Of a stretch of DNA of 64,000 nucleotides, positions 1-9,926 are shown one piece after another. A program made the position numbers and the translations under genes. This DNA is from Paraburkholderia bryophila (GTDB lineage Bacteria > Pseudomonadota > Gammaproteobacteria > Burkholderiales > Burkholderiaceae). The notes under the pieces are model-generated. The model worked only from the letters and a program-made list of their open reading frames with translations. It was not told the DNA's origin and searched no databases. The stretch spans positions 2,294,001-2,358,000 of the forward strand of contig NZ_JACCAS010000001.1 in the NCBI RefSeq assembly GCF_013409255.1. The letters run 5' to 3'. Position 1 is the stretch's first letter; every line of letters starts with the position of its first letter.

Positions 1-1325
1 GTGTGACCAACGTGGGCGGCAACGGCGGCGCCACGCTGACGGATGGGATTCTCGTGGTGCAGGCCACCAACGGCGCGACGACGACCGCCAGTGCGTTCAC
101 GTTGCCGAGACCGTTGATGGTCGGCGCTTATACGTACTACCTGTTCAAAGGCGGAGTGAGTGCGGGGACGGGGGATAACTGGTATTTGCGTTCGAGTCTG
201 GCGGCGGTGCCGACGCCGGCTCCAACTCCCACGCCTACTCCAACTCCAACTCCAACACCAACACCAACGCCCACGCCCACGCCCACGCCCGAGTCCGCCG
301 CCGGCCCAATCGCAGCGCCCGGCACACCCGCCCTACCCGCACCGCCGCCCGCAGGCGCCGCCCCCACACCGCTCTATCGAATGGAAGTCCCCGTCTACGC
401 AGAAGTCCCCGTGCTCACACGCGAACTCGGCATCGCGCAGATCGGCACCTTCCACGACCGCCAGGGCGAACAGTCACTGCTCGACGAAAGCGGCCCGCTA
501 CCCGCCGCGTGGGCACGCGTCTGGGGCGAGCACACATCGCAAACCAGCAGCGGCGGCGCAAGCCCGGATTTCAGCGGCACGATCAGCGGCGTGCAGGTCG
601 GCCACGATCTCTACGCCGATCGCAGCGCGAGCGGTCATCGCAACCACTACGGTTTTTTCCTGGGCTTCGCTCGTGCGCAAGGCGATGTGAACGGCTTCGC
701 GCTCGGCTTTCCCGATCTGTCGGCCGGGCATCTCGCGATCAACGCGTACAGCGTCGGCGCGTACTGGACGCACATCGGTCCGGGCGGCTGGTACACCGAT
801 GCCGTCGCCATGGGCAGCGCGCTGACGCTGGACCCGATGTCGAATCAGGGCCTCGGCGCGAGCACGCATGGTCACGCGGTCACGACGTCGCTCGAAGCCG
901 GCCTGCCGATTCCGTTGCGCGCGAATCTGAGCCTCGAGCCGCAGATGCAATTGATCTGGCAGCACGCGTCGATCGACGATCTCAACGACGGCATTTCGAG
1001 CGTCTCGTTTCACTCGGCCAACGGCTTTGTGGGACGACTCGGCTTGCGTCTGCAAGGCGCGTTCGAAGGCGCTGGCGTGCAGTGGCAACCGTATTTGCGT
1101 GCGAATCTGTGGCGCTATTTCAATGGCACCGACAGCGTGACCTACGCGGGCAGCACGGTGATTCCGTCGAATGTCGCGGCGACGGCGGCTCAATTCGGCA
1201 TGGGTGTCGTCGCGCATCTGAGCGCGCGCGGCAGCGTGTTCGCGGCCGCGAGTTACACGACCAATGTGAATGGCGAGCATCGCAGCAGCGTCGAGGGCAA
1301 TCTTGGGGTGCGGTGGAGTTGGTGA
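1..1325 (+). CDS. Autotransporter (type V secretion), C-terminal part with beta-barrel
   Basis: Partial gene: the reading frame is open at the left edge, so the start and most of the passenger are missing. The visible 440 residues begin with a glycine/threonine-rich stretch typical of the end of a passenger beta-helix. A Thr-Pro repeat linker follows at about residues 71-96, then an Ala/Pro-rich hinge, then about 270 residues that alternate aromatic and small residues and end in Trp (RWSW). That is the pattern of a 12-strand autotransporter barrel with an aromatic C-terminal residue for BAM recognition. The barrel would sit in the outer membrane and export or anchor the passenger. The passenger's activity (adhesin, protease or other) cannot be judged here. 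The gene converges on the porin gene 37 bp away. Confidence 0.88.
   Translation, partial: VTNVGGNGGATLTDGILVVQATNGATTTASAFTLPRPLMVGAYTYYLFKGGVSAGTGDNWYLRSSLAAVPTPAPTPTPTPTPTPTPTPTPTPTPTPESAAGPIAAPGTPALPAPPPAGAAPTPLYRMEVPVYAEVPVLTRELGIAQIGTFHDRQGEQSLLDESGPLPAAWARVWGEHTSQTSSGGASPDFSGTISGVQVGHDLYADRSASGHRNHYGFFLGFARAQGDVNGFALGFPDLSAGHLAINAYSVGAYWTHIGPGGWYTDAVAMGSALTLDPMSNQGLGASTHGHAVTTSLEAGLPIPLRANLSLEPQMQLIWQHASIDDLNDGISSVSFHSANGFVGRLGLRLQGAFEGAGVQWQPYLRANLWRYFNGTDSVTYAGSTVIPSNVAATAAQFGMGVVAHLSARGSVFAAASYTTNVNGEHRSSVEGNLGVRWSW
213..290 (+). repeat. In-frame hexanucleotide tandem repeat coding for (Thr-Pro)n
   Basis: Thirteen imperfect 6-bp units of the form ACNCCN lie in tandem inside the autotransporter gene and encode alternating Thr-Pro, with one Ala-Pro. 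Because the unit is two codons long, unit gain or loss changes linker length without shifting frame. The linker joins passenger to barrel. Confidence 0.85.
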
Positions 1326-1362
1326 CGTCGGGCGGGTCGTTTCGAATCAGCCCGATCCGAAT

Positions 1363-2484
1363 TCAAAACTGATGCCGGATCCCCGCCATCAACCCGATCT
1401 GCGTGCCCTTCTGCGCGAGCCCGATACTGTTGACCCCTTGCAGTTGCGCGCCGATCAGATCGCCGCGATAGATCGCGTAATCGCCTTCCAGATAGACGTC
1501 AGTGCGCTTCGACAGGTTGTAGTCCGCGACCAGTTGATATTGCCAGGCCGACCCATCCTGCGCATGCGTCTTGCCGTCCTGCAGCGTGCGCCAGACGTTG
1601 GCGGCGAAGTGCCACGCGTTGCCGACCTGCTGCGTGATGCCGCCCATAATCATGCGACGCCGCGAAAAGTCCGTGTATTTGAGCGCTGTCAGTTCGGGCG
1701 CGGTGAACGGCCCGTTAGCGAAATTGGAAAAGCCCGCATCGTTCTGGTTGACGATATAGCCCGCCGAAAAGCGCGTCAGATTCCACGTGTACGAACCGCC
1801 GAACGTCCAATCTTTCGCGGCCGCGCCGTTGATTGAATCCTTCGACTCTTCGTACGCCGCGCCGACGCTGAACGGACCGCCCGCCGGCCCATACGCGGCG
1901 GCCGCGCCGATCTGACTGCCGTTCGAATTGCCCGCGTTACCGCCGAACGCGTAGCCTGCCGCAAACGTGAAACCGTTGTATCGCGCTTGATACTGCACCT
2001 GATTGCTGGTCCAGATGCCGCCGGTCATCGTCACCTCAGGCTGGAAGCTGAAATCGTAGGGGATCCAGGAGTTGCTGCCGTAACCGCCGACGGTAATGCC
2101 CTCGATCATCACGTTGTACTGCCGCCCAATAATCACCTGCCCGTACGATTCCGAACGCACGCCGATCTGGGCTTCGTTGAAAAACGGCAAGGTGGGATCG
2201 CTTTGACCGGTGTTGATATAGATGCGGTTTTCGAGCTTGAAAAACGTCGACCAGCCGCCGCCGAGATCTTCGACGCCCTTCAAACCCCAGCGGCTCTGCG
2301 TCATGCCGCCGTTGCCCAGTCCGAGCGATGAATCCCCGGCCTGGTTAGCATGCGTCAGATAGCGCACGCTTTCGTCGACCACGCCGTACAAGGTCACGCT
2401 GGATTGCGCCTGCGCGATCTGACAGCCGAACGACGCGATGGCCGCGGGCACCAGGGCCGCCGTCCACCTGCTGATGTTTTTCAT
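1363..2484 (-). CDS. Gram-negative trimeric porin (Burkholderia OmpC-like family)
   Basis: The product is 373 residues, the usual size for 16-strand general porins of beta-proteobacteria. Translation starts at an ATG preceded by GAGGAG at good spacing. The frame is open further upstream, but that part lacks a signal peptide. The N-terminus is a signal peptide with predicted cleavage after AQA, followed by SSVTLYGVVDES, the standard first strand of this family. Typical motifs follow, including SRWGLKGVEDLGGG and the C-terminal GIRHQF ending in Phe. It should form an outer-membrane channel for small hydrophilic solutes; selectivity cannot be read from the sequence. Confidence 0.93.
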   Translation of the reverse strand: MKNISRWTAALVPAAIASFGCQIAQAQSSVTLYGVVDESVRYLTHANQAGDSSLGLGNGGMTQSRWGLKGVEDLGGGWSTFFKLENRIYINTGQSDPTLPFFNEAQIGVRSESYGQVIIGRQYNVMIEGITVGGYGSNSWIPYDFSFQPEVTMTGGIWTSNQVQYQARYNGFTFAAGYAFGGNAGNSNGSQIGAAAAYGPAGGPFSVGAAYEESKDSINGAAAKDWTFGGSYTWNLTRFSAGYIVNQNDAGFSNFANGPFTAPELTALKYTDFSRRRMIMGGITQQVGNAWHFAANVWRTLQDGKTHAQDGSAWQYQLVADYNLSKRTDVYLEGDYAIYRGDLIGAQLQGVNSIGLAQKGTQIGLMAGIRHQF

Positions 2485-2917
2485 ACCGTCTCCTCGTACA
2501 GATTCCGCTTTGCGCGGATGAGACTCTTCTGCTTTGGCCGGCGCGAATCGACTGGTGCGCGGCTCTTCAGTCGATGCGGCCCGTACGAAAATCCTGACGA
2601 AACGCGTGTGGTCGAACCTTAGCGCGAAACGGCAACGGCAAGAAATTAGTCTGACGTGAGTGCGGCGGAGTGTTGTTAAGACAGCAAAATGCTTGCGGGA
2701 TGTAAGAAGCACGCGTAGGCGGTGGGGTCATCGGCGGACGGAAGCGGCGGGTTTGCTATCGTATGACCTGAACTCAGCCCGGCTTCGCGCTGAATTCACC
2801 ACCAGGCGCTCACGGCTTATCCGTTCGGCTAACCATTCGGCCGACTATCGCGACGCTCGCCGAGGTCCGATACTGACCGGCCTTCTCCCCCTTGTTCTCA
2901 CCAGCCCGAAATCGCCC
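2485..2917. other. Divergent intergenic region between porin and DMT transporter genes
   Basis: 433 bp with no convincing gene. It must hold the promoters of both flanking genes, but I see no near-consensus -35/-10 pair. A 6-bp inverted repeat (CGACTG ... CAGTCG, 2549-2573) lies in the porin leader. Confidence 0.5.
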
Positions 2918-3853
2918 ATGAGCACTACCGCCTTGCCCGCGCGCCGCGCCCCCGACAGCTTCGCGATCCTGCTCATGATCGGTTTGTGCGCGATCTGGGG
3001 ACTCCAGCAGGTCGCCATCAAAAGCACGAATTCAGCGGTGCCGCCTGTCTTCCAGGCGGGTTTGCGTTCGCTGGTCGCGTCTTTGCTGGTGTGGGGCTGG
3101 GCGCGCTCGCGCGGCACGCCGCTGTTTCGCGACGACGGCACGCTGAGCGCGGGTTTGCTCGCGGGCGTGCTGTTCGCCGCTGAATTCGTGTGTATTTTTC
3201 TGGGCCTGACGCTGACCAGCGCGTCGCGCATGGCGGTGTTTCTGTACACCGCGCCCTGCTTCACTGCGCTCGGCCTGCACTGGTTCGTCGAAGGCGAGCG
3301 GATGCGGCGGATTCAGTGGTTCGGTATTTTCGTGGCGTTCGCCGGCATGGCGCTGGCGTTCGCGGACGGCTTCCTGCACGGCCACGCCGCGCAAGGCTCA
3401 ACGCTGAAAGGCATGGCCGGCGACGCACTCGGCGTGCTGGCCGGCATTGCCTGGGCCGCGACCACGGTGGTGGTGCGCGCCACGCGTCTCGCTCAATCGA
3501 GCGCCAGCAAGACGCTGTTCTATCAACTGGCGGTGTCGGCGGTGGTGTTGCTCGCGCTGGCGGTCGGGCTCGGCCAGGCGCACGTTGAAACCGTCACGCC
3601 GCTCGCGCTGATGAGCCTCGCCTATCAGGCCGTGGTCGTCGCGTTCGTCAGCTATCTGGTGTGGTTCTGGCTGTTGACGCGCTATATCGCGTCGCGCCTG
3701 TCGGTGTTTTCGTTTCTCACGCCGCTGTTCGGCGTGAGTTTCGGCGTGCTGCTGCTCGGCGAGTCGTTCAGCCTGCGCTTCCTGATGGCCGCGGCGCTGG
3801 TGCTGGTGGGTATCGCGCTGGTGAATGCGCCGGCGCGGCGCATGGTGAAGTAG
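2918..3853 (+). CDS. DMT superfamily transporter, EamA family
   Basis: The product is 311 residues with about ten hydrophobic segments arranged as two EamA repeats, the family's normal length. The first helix carries the family-like segment LCAIWGLQQVAIK, and the second repeat ends in LLGESFSLRFLMAAALVLVGIAL. Inner-membrane export of amino acids or other metabolites is typical of the family, but the substrate is unknown. The chosen ATG (MSTTALPARR) is where hydrophobic EamA sequence begins; the upstream open extension is Arg-rich and atypical. No strong Shine-Dalgarno is visible. Downstream it converges on rsmA, 33 bp away. Confidence 0.88.
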   Translation: MSTTALPARRAPDSFAILLMIGLCAIWGLQQVAIKSTNSAVPPVFQAGLRSLVASLLVWGWARSRGTPLFRDDGTLSAGLLAGVLFAAEFVCIFLGLTLTSASRMAVFLYTAPCFTALGLHWFVEGERMRRIQWFGIFVAFAGMALAFADGFLHGHAAQGSTLKGMAGDALGVLAGIAWAATTVVVRATRLAQSSASKTLFYQLAVSAVVLLALAVGLGQAHVETVTPLALMSLAYQAVVVAFVSYLVWFWLLTRYIASRLSVFSFLTPLFGVSFGVLLLGESFSLRFLMAAALVLVGIALVNAPARRMVK

Positions 3854-3886
3854 AAGTGAGCTAGCTAGCTACCGTGCCGTGACGGT

Positions 3887-4753
3887 TCAGGAGGCGTCGT
3901 CGCTGGCCGCTGCACGCTTCGACGGCCTGGCCGCCGCGACGATCTGCGCCACGCGCACGTACTCGGCGACCGACACGTCTTCGGCGCGACGTTGCAGGTC
4001 GAAGCCGAGCGCCTCGAAGTCTACTGAATCGCGAAACGCGGCCAGCGTATTGCGCAACATCTTGCGGCGCTGCGAGAACGCCGCCGTCACCACTTCGCCG
4101 AGCACGCGCTCGTCGACCGGCGTCAGCTCCTTCTGCGCGTACGGAATCATCCGCACGATCGCCGAATCCACCTTGGGCGGCGGATTGAACGACTCGGGCG
4201 GCACGTCGAGCTGCTTGTCGATCACGTAGCGATACTGCAGCATCACCGAGAGACGGCTGAATGCCTTGGTGCCCGGCTCGGCCACCATTCGCTCGACCAC
4301 CTCGTTCTGCAGCATGAAGTGCTGATCGATCACGCAATGCGCGAACGAGGTCAGATGAAACAGCAGCGGGCTCGAAATGTTGTATGGCAGATTGCCGACA
4401 ATCCGCAGCGACGCTTTTTCGCCAGGCGCGGCCAGCGAACCGAAGTCGAATGCGAGCGCGTCGCCCGCGTGCAGTTCGAGCAGGTCGCCGAATTTCGTCT
4501 TCAGACGGCCGATCAGATCGCGGTCCAGTTCGACGGCGTGCAGCGGCGCTTCCGGCGTGGCCAGACGCTCGATCAGCGGCTCGGTGAGCGCGCCGAGGCC
4601 CGGCCCGATTTCGACCATGCGCTCGCCGCGTTGTGGCTGGATGACGTCGACGATCGAATCGATCACGCCCATGTCGACCAGAAAGTTCTGACCGAAACGC
4701 TTGCGCGCGATATGACCTTGGTGCCGGCCCTGTTGCTGTCTGCTGGTGGACAT
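3887..4753 (-). CDS. rsmA: 16S rRNA (adenine1518-N6/adenine1519-N6)-dimethyltransferase RsmA/KsgA
   Basis: The 288-residue protein dimethylates two adjacent adenosines in helix 45 of 16S rRNA late in 30S assembly. Visible family marks are the N-terminal [11 protein letters not shown], the SAM-binding [14 protein letters not shown], and the target-adenine motif [11 protein letters not shown]. The C-terminal domain carries [14 protein letters not shown] and [12 protein letters not shown]. It is the last gene of the lptD-surA-pdxA-rsmA cluster, an order also known in Escherichia coli and Pseudomonas. A GC-rich hairpin lies between pdxA and this gene. Confidence 0.97.
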   Translation of the reverse strand: MSTSRQQQGRHQGHIARKRFGQNFLVDMGVIDSIVDVIQPQRGERMVEIGPGLGALTEPLIERLATPEAPLHAVELDRDLIGRLKTKFGDLLELHAGDALAFDFGSLAAPGEKASLRIVGNLPYNISSPLLFHLTSFAHCVIDQHFMLQNEVVERMVAEPGTKAFSRLSVMLQYRYVIDKQLDVPPESFNPPPKVDSAIVRMIPYAQKELTPVDERVLGEVVTAAFSQRRKMLRNTLAAFRDSVDFEALGFDLQRRAEDVSVAEYVRVAQIVAAARPSKRAAASDDAS

Positions 4754-4853
4754 CGAAGAAACGCTAAAGAAATAGAACTGCTTGAAGAAAAGGAACTGAC
4801 GCGAATCGCGCCAGCTTCAGGCAACACCGCAGGCGCGCGGCGAGTCGTGCAAC

Positions 4854-4877
4854 CATTGCGCGGCCAGCCGCGCAATG
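4854..4877 (-). other. Intercistronic hairpin between pdxA and rsmA
   Basis: A perfect 10-bp inverted repeat (CATTGCGCGG / CCGCGCAATG) with a 4-nt loop begins 9 nt after the pdxA stop. No T-run follows on the minus strand, so it is more likely an mRNA-stabilising or attenuating structure than a full terminator. Confidence 0.5.
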
Positions 4878-4885
4878 ACGCCGAA

Positions 4886-5896
4886 TCAGCCTGCGCGGCG
4901 GTGCTGCGCCATCGACACCGCCGTGTCGATCGCGGCGATCAGGCTGCCCGCGTCGGCGCGGCCGGTGCCGGCCAGATCGAGCGCGGTGCCGTGATCGACC
5001 GAGGTGCGGATAATCGGCAAGCCGAGCGTGATATTGATGCCTTCGCCGAATGTAGCGTACTTCAGCACCGGCAAACCCTGATCGTGGAACATGGCCAGCA
5101 CACAGTCGGCCTGCTCCAGATAACGCGGCTGAAACAGCGTGTCGGCCGGATAAGGACCGGGTGCGTCGATGCCCTGCTCGTTCGCGAGCTTCAGCGCCGG
5201 CGTGATGATCTCGATTTCCTCGCGACCCAGGTAGCCGTTTTCGCCCGCATGCGGGTTCAGCCCGGTCACGAGAATACGCGGCGCCGGCAAGCCGAAGTGA
5301 TGCCGCAGATCGTGATCGATAATGCGCAGCGTCTCGACAATACCCTCGACGGACAACGCCGCGGACACGTCCTTGAGCGGAAGATGCGTGGTCGCGAGCG
5401 CGACGCGCAGCGGACGCTTGCCGGAGCCGGCCAGCATCATCACCACGCGCGGCGTGTGGGTGCGCTCGGCCAGATATTCGGTGTGTCCGGTGAACGGCAC
5501 ACCGGCGTCGTTGATGGTGCTTTTTTGCAGCGGCGCGGTGACGATCGCGTCGAACGCGCCGGCTACCGCGCCGTCGATCGCGCTGTCGAGCAGGTCGAGC
5601 ACGTAGCGGCCGTTGGCCGCGTCCAGCTTGCCGGCCTGCACCGGCACGCCGAGCGGCTGGTGCTGCATACGCACGCGTTTGCCGTCAGCCAGCAACGCGT
5701 TCCAGTCGACGCCCACGGCGCGTGCGCGTTCGGCGAGCAACGCCGCGTCGCCCAGCACGGTGAACTGTGCGCCGGGCCAGTGCGTTGCCGCGCCGGCGAG
5801 AGCCTGCGCGGTCAGTTCAGGGCCGACGCCGGCCGGTTCGCCGGTCGTGATCGCGATCTGCAGCGGCAAGCCGGCGGACTGGGCGGCGTTTGTCAT
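4886..5896 (-). CDS. pdxA: 4-hydroxythreonine-4-phosphate dehydrogenase
   Basis: The 336-residue cytoplasmic enzyme oxidises 4-phosphohydroxy-L-threonine in pyridoxal 5'-phosphate synthesis. Family marks: [18 protein letters not shown] at the N-terminus, [14 protein letters not shown], the metal-binding [23 protein letters not shown], and near the C-terminus [16 protein letters not shown] and [18 protein letters not shown]. The conserved metal-ligand histidines are all present. The start lies 5 bp after the surA stop, so the two genes are almost certainly co-transcribed. Confidence 0.97.
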   Translation of the reverse strand: MTNAAQSAGLPLQIAITTGEPAGVGPELTAQALAGAATHWPGAQFTVLGDAALLAERARAVGVDWNALLADGKRVRMQHQPLGVPVQAGKLDAANGRYVLDLLDSAIDGAVAGAFDAIVTAPLQKSTINDAGVPFTGHTEYLAERTHTPRVVMMLAGSGKRPLRVALATTHLPLKDVSAALSVEGIVETLRIIDHDLRHHFGLPAPRILVTGLNPHAGENGYLGREEIEIITPALKLANEQGIDAPGPYPADTLFQPRYLEQADCVLAMFHDQGLPVLKYATFGEGINITLGLPIIRTSVDHGTALDLAGTGRADAGSLIAAIDTAVSMAQHRRAG

Positions 5897-5901
5897 GACG
5901 A

Positions 5902-7257
5902 TTACTGCACGCTCGACAGCGTAGGCTTCACTTCCACATACGCGGTGTCGCGCAGTTCACGCAGCCAGTCGGCGTAGGCCTGTTCCGCCTTGCGCTGACC
6001 GATGGCCTGGCGCGCCAGATCCATCTGTTGCGCGACCGAACCTTCGGCGTCGCGGCGGCCCAGCACCTGGATCAGGTGATAGCCGTATTCGCTGCGCACC
6101 GGGTCGCTGATCTGACCGTCCTGCAGGTTGTTCATGGCGCGCTCGAATTCCGGCACCGTCTCGCCCGGGCTGATCCAGCCCAGGTCGCCGCCTTGCGACG
6201 ACGAGCCGTCTTGCGAGTAGGTGTGCGCGAACTTCGCGAAGTCGCCGCCCGCGGCGATCTGGTTCTTGATTTCGAGCAGCTTCTGGCGCGCTTGCGGCTC
6301 CGACATACCGTCGCCGACGCGCAGCAGAATGTGGCGCACGTGCGTCTGCACCAGCTTCGGCGCATCCGAGCTCGAGCCCTGACCGGCGCGGCGATCGACC
6401 AGACGCACGACTTCGAAACCGTCGCTGGTGCGGATCACGTCCGGATTGATTTCGCCCGGGCGCAGCGTGGAAGCGGCCTTCGCGAACTCAGGCGGCAGCT
6501 TCGAAGGCTGCTGGTAACCGGTATCGCCGCCTTTGGATGCGTCCGGCGCTTGCGAATTGGCCTTCGCGAGCTTTTCGAAGTTCGCGCCGCCCTTGGCTTC
6601 GGCGAGCAACGCCTGGGCCTTTTTCTGCGCCGCTTCGATGTCGGTCTCCGACGCGTTCAGCGGCGCCTTCAGGAAAATGTGCTGCATATGCAGGTCGCTC
6701 TGCAGGCCGGCATTCGGGCCACGCTGACTGGCGATGTAGTTCGCGACTTCCGCGTCCGACACCACGACCTTGCTGTCCACTTCCTTCTCGCGCAGACGCG
6801 AGAGCGTCAGCTCGGTGCGCGCGTCATTCGTGAACGTGGTCCAGGGCACGCCTTGCGCCTCGATCCGCGCGCGGTACATCTCGAGCGACATGTTGTTCGA
6901 CTGCGCGAGGCGTTCGAGCGTTTTCTGCACGGCGGCGTCGTCGATGTTGATGCCGTCTTCTTTCGCCTTCTGCAACTGGATGCGTTCCAGCACCATCTGG
7001 TTAAGCACCTGCTGGCGCAACTGGTCCACCGGCGGGACCGGCGCGTTCTGCTGGTTCAGCCGACGCGTGATCAGGCCCATGCGGTCGTCCAGCTCGCGCC
7101 GCGTGATGACACCGTTGTTGACCACTGCGGCAATGGTATCGACCGTCTGGCCGCTACCGCTGCTGGCCAGCGCCTGCGCCTGAACCGGCGCAACCGACAG
7201 GAAAGACGCCGCGGCGGCGAGACCGGCCGCAAGCGTTGCCAAGCGAAGCTTTTTCAT
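5902..7257 (-). CDS. surA: Periplasmic chaperone / peptidyl-prolyl isomerase SurA
   Basis: SurA escorts unfolded outer-membrane proteins through the periplasm to the BAM complex. The 451-residue product begins with a signal peptide ([18 protein letters not shown]..., likely cut after VQA). A SurA N-terminal domain follows ([21 protein letters not shown]), then two parvulin domains at about residues 185-290 and 310-415. The second shows [34 protein letters not shown] and [12 protein letters not shown] chose the ATG at the signal peptide; the frame runs 18 codons further upstream without family-like sequence. It lies 82 bp downstream of lptD, whose product is a known SurA client. Confidence 0.96.
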   Translation of the reverse strand: MKKLRLATLAAGLAAAASFLSVAPVQAQALASSGSGQTVDTIAAVVNNGVITRRELDDRMGLITRRLNQQNAPVPPVDQLRQQVLNQMVLERIQLQKAKEDGINIDDAAVQKTLERLAQSNNMSLEMYRARIEAQGVPWTTFTNDARTELTLSRLREKEVDSKVVVSDAEVANYIASQRGPNAGLQSDLHMQHIFLKAPLNASETDIEAAQKKAQALLAEAKGGANFEKLAKANSQAPDASKGGDTGYQQPSKLPPEFAKAASTLRPGEINPDVIRTSDGFEVVRLVDRRAGQGSSSDAPKLVQTHVRHILLRVGDGMSEPQARQKLLEIKNQIAAGGDFAKFAHTYSQDGSSSQGGDLGWISPGETVPEFERAMNNLQDGQISDPVRSEYGYHLIQVLGRRDAEGSVAQQMDLARQAIGQRKAEQAYADWLRELRDTAYVEVKPTLSSVQ

Positions 7258-7339
7258 GATTGCCACAGATACTCCAATGATGTCGGGCGCGCCTGGCCCG
7301 TCTTTTCGCATTCTATAAAACGATCGCGACCGAACCGCG

Positions 7340-9706
7340 TCATTCGTAATTGGTGAAACGCGCTTCCGGCGGCGGCGGCGGCGGCAACGGCGTATAGCCC
7401 TGCACGCCGTTGCGGAACGCGGCCATCAACCCATTGTCGACGCTCGACAAGCCCTTGAACGTCAACTGCGCGAGGAACCGCGTGCTCGACTGATTCTGAT
7501 TCGAGGTGTTCACACCGTTCGCGTAGCGCTGGATCCCGGCGCCGAGCGTCCAGCAGTCGGCATCGTATTGCAGGCCGACCAGACCGTCGACGATCCGTTT
7601 TCCGCCCAGGTCGTAATTGAACCTCGCCACTCCGTACACATTGTGCGTGAGCGGCCATTGCCCCGAAACCAGCACCTGATTGATCGGCGTGTTGTCCAGC
7701 GTGGTGTTCGCGCGGGTGTAGCGGTACGCGACGTTGATCACCTTACCGCTGGCCGGGCTGAACCCGAAGCCGACGCTCGTCTTCACCAGCTGGTTGTTGT
7801 CGGCATTATATTGGAACGCCGTTTCCGACGCGAAACCGGCACCGAGCTTGAGCGACGCACCCACGATCAGGTCCGAATGCGTGGCCTGCGTGCTGGTCTG
7901 GGTGTTGTTCAGCGTGACGCGCTGATCCTGGAAGTAGTACTGCTGCGCGATCACGAAACGCGCGCGTTCGTCGCCCGTGGCCGGGTTGATGAAGCGCGTG
8001 GTGATGGCCGCGGTCAGACGGTTCGCGTCGGCGATCCGGTCGTTACCGACGAAGGTGTTCGGCGAGAAAATTTCCGCCAGCCCGAAATCGGATTCGGCGG
8101 TATCGAACAGCGGCGCGAACGCCTGGTTGCGATACGGCGTGTACACGTAGTACAGCCGCGGCTCCAGCGTCTGGATGTAATCCTCGCCGAAGATCCGCAC
8201 CGAGCGGTCGAAAATCAGGCCCGTGTCGAACGTAAACGTCGGGATCGATTCGGTGAAATTCTTCGGCGTGCCGACCGGCGCGGTGCTGCTGATGTTGTTC
8301 AGGTCGTACGACGCGAGATGCAACTGCACCTTCGGCGTGACGAAGTAGCCCGGCCCGACAACTGAATACGCCAGGTACGGGTTGAACAGCACCCGCTGAC
8401 CCTGCGTCGTGTCCGCGCTGGTGATGCGGAAATTCGAGTAATCGGCTTCCGCGCCGTAGTCGAATCCGCCGATGTTGTACTTGGCGTACTTCACGTTCAA
8501 CTGCGGCTCGCGGCCATACGGCGCGACGGACGGCGTCAGCGTCTGCCAGTGCTGCTCACGTGCGAGCACCGACCACGGACCGTTGTTGTAGGTCAACCCG
8601 GCTTCCTGTTGATACAGGAGCTGGGTGCCGTTCATGAACTGACTGACCGACGACTGCAAGTCTTCCGGATACGTGTTGTCCGAAACCTTGTTGTAGTAGA
8701 TGTAGCCGCCGAACCCGTTGCCGAAGTTCTGGTTGTGCTGGATGTACAGCGCGTAGCGGTTGGTCTTGGTCAGCCGGTCGTCGGGCAGAAACTCGCCGGT
8801 GATCGAGCCGGAATACGTGGGCGACAGATAGCGGAACGACGACTGCAACTGCACACCGCGCTTGGAGATCAGACGCGGCGTGACGGTCAGATCGCGGTTC
8901 GGTGCGATGTTGAAGTAATACGGCACCGACAGTTCGAAGCCGTTCGACGAACTCAGCGAGAACGTGGGCGGCAGAACCCCGCTGCGCCGCTCGCCCGACA
9001 GCGGGAACGACAGCCACGGTGACGCAAACACCGGCACGCCCTGGAAGAACAGCACGCCGTTATGCGCGACGCCTTCGTCCGCGCCGGTGTCGAAATCGAA
9101 CTCGCTGCCTTTGATGTACCAGGCCGGATCGTCCGCGCACTGGCAGGCGGTGTAGGTGCCCTTCGTGAAGACCGAGCGCTCGTTGTCGAGCAGATCGACA
9201 CGCTGCGCGCTGCCCGAGCCGCCGGTCACATTGAAGTGGTACTTCGGCGCGGTCATGAAACCTTCGCTCGAGTCCAGCCGCATGTGCGCTTCGGGCCCGA
9301 CGAAGGTATTGCCGTTGTTGTTGACGTGGACCTGGCCGTACGCGTCGGCCATGTCCGTGTCCTGATCGTAATGCAAGGCGTCGGCCTTGATCACCATCGT
9401 GTCGTGGCGTATCTCGGCCGACCCCTTGGCCGCCATGTCCTGGTCGGTGGTGCCGGTGGTCGTATCGCCGAGCACGAAGGTGGCCGACTTCTGCCCCTGC
9501 AGCAGCGGATGTTCTTCCAGTTGCGGGGCGAGCTGCATGCCCCAAGGCGCGTCGATCGGTTGCGGCTGCGCGGCTTCCCCCACCAGCTGGGCGTGCGCAA
9601 GCGCGGGCATCAGGCCCGGAACGGCGATCAACGCCGCGACGAGCCGCCTTTTGCGCGGCACTACGGCACAAGAGGGAGTCGTTTGGGAAAGCTGTCTAGG
9701 CGGCAT
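7340..9706 (-). CDS. lptD: LPS-assembly protein LptD
   Basis: LptD is the outer-membrane barrel that, with the lipoprotein LptE, inserts lipopolysaccharide into the outer leaflet. The 788-residue product has a signal peptide ending in AHA and an N-terminal OstA-like jellyroll (about residues 60-190, [30 protein letters not shown] split across strands). The barrel contains [14 protein letters not shown] and [15 protein letters not shown]. It ends with [16 protein letters not shown], closely like the Burkholderia proteins I remember. Cysteines visible are the CQC pair near residue 160 and one in DADCW near the C-terminus. An in-frame ATG 24 bp upstream (MSRFAKRY) is an alternative start; neither has a strong ribosome site. 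It is the first gene of the surA-pdxA-rsmA cluster and divergent from amgK. Confidence 0.95.
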   Translation of the reverse strand: MPPRQLSQTTPSCAVVPRKRRLVAALIAVPGLMPALAHAQLVGEAAQPQPIDAPWGMQLAPQLEEHPLLQGQKSATFVLGDTTTGTTDQDMAAKGSAEIRHDTMVIKADALHYDQDTDMADAYGQVHVNNNGNTFVGPEAHMRLDSSEGFMTAPKYHFNVTGGSGSAQRVDLLDNERSVFTKGTYTACQCADDPAWYIKGSEFDFDTGADEGVAHNGVLFFQGVPVFASPWLSFPLSGERRSGVLPPTFSLSSSNGFELSVPYYFNIAPNRDLTVTPRLISKRGVQLQSSFRYLSPTYSGSITGEFLPDDRLTKTNRYALYIQHNQNFGNGFGGYIYYNKVSDNTYPEDLQSSVSQFMNGTQLLYQQEAGLTYNNGPWSVLAREQHWQTLTPSVAPYGREPQLNVKYAKYNIGGFDYGAEADYSNFRITSADTTQGQRVLFNPYLAYSVVGPGYFVTPKVQLHLASYDLNNISSTAPVGTPKNFTESIPTFTFDTGLIFDRSVRIFGEDYIQTLEPRLYYVYTPYRNQAFAPLFDTAESDFGLAEIFSPNTFVGNDRIADANRLTAAITTRFINPATGDERARFVIAQQYYFQDQRVTLNNTQTSTQATHSDLIVGASLKLGAGFASETAFQYNADNNQLVKTSVGFGFSPASGKVINVAYRYTRANTTLDNTPINQVLVSGQWPLTHNVYGVARFNYDLGGKRIVDGLVGLQYDADCWTLGAGIQRYANGVNTSNQNQSSTRFLAQLTFKGLSSVDNGLMAAFRNGVQGYTPLPPPPPPEARFTNYE

Positions 9707-9926
9707 GTATCGTTTGGCGAATCGGCTCATCCGCCAGCTTTTACAGTCACGATCCACCGCCTGCACATCCCGACCGTGACAGTCGGCTGCACATCAATTG
9801 ACAATCTTTCGAACGGTGAGGCGGGCGGTGAAGCGGAACGCGCGAAAGCTGGCGTAAGTCGCGTCAAAAAAGTCGTGGGGTATTATATGGCAAGACGTTG
9901 CCCCTCAGAATTTGCCGCCGGTTTTC

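Noticed and set aside
137..367. Minus-strand frame coding a Gly-Val repeat protein
   Set aside because: Antisense reading of the Thr-Pro hexanucleotide tract in the autotransporter gene.
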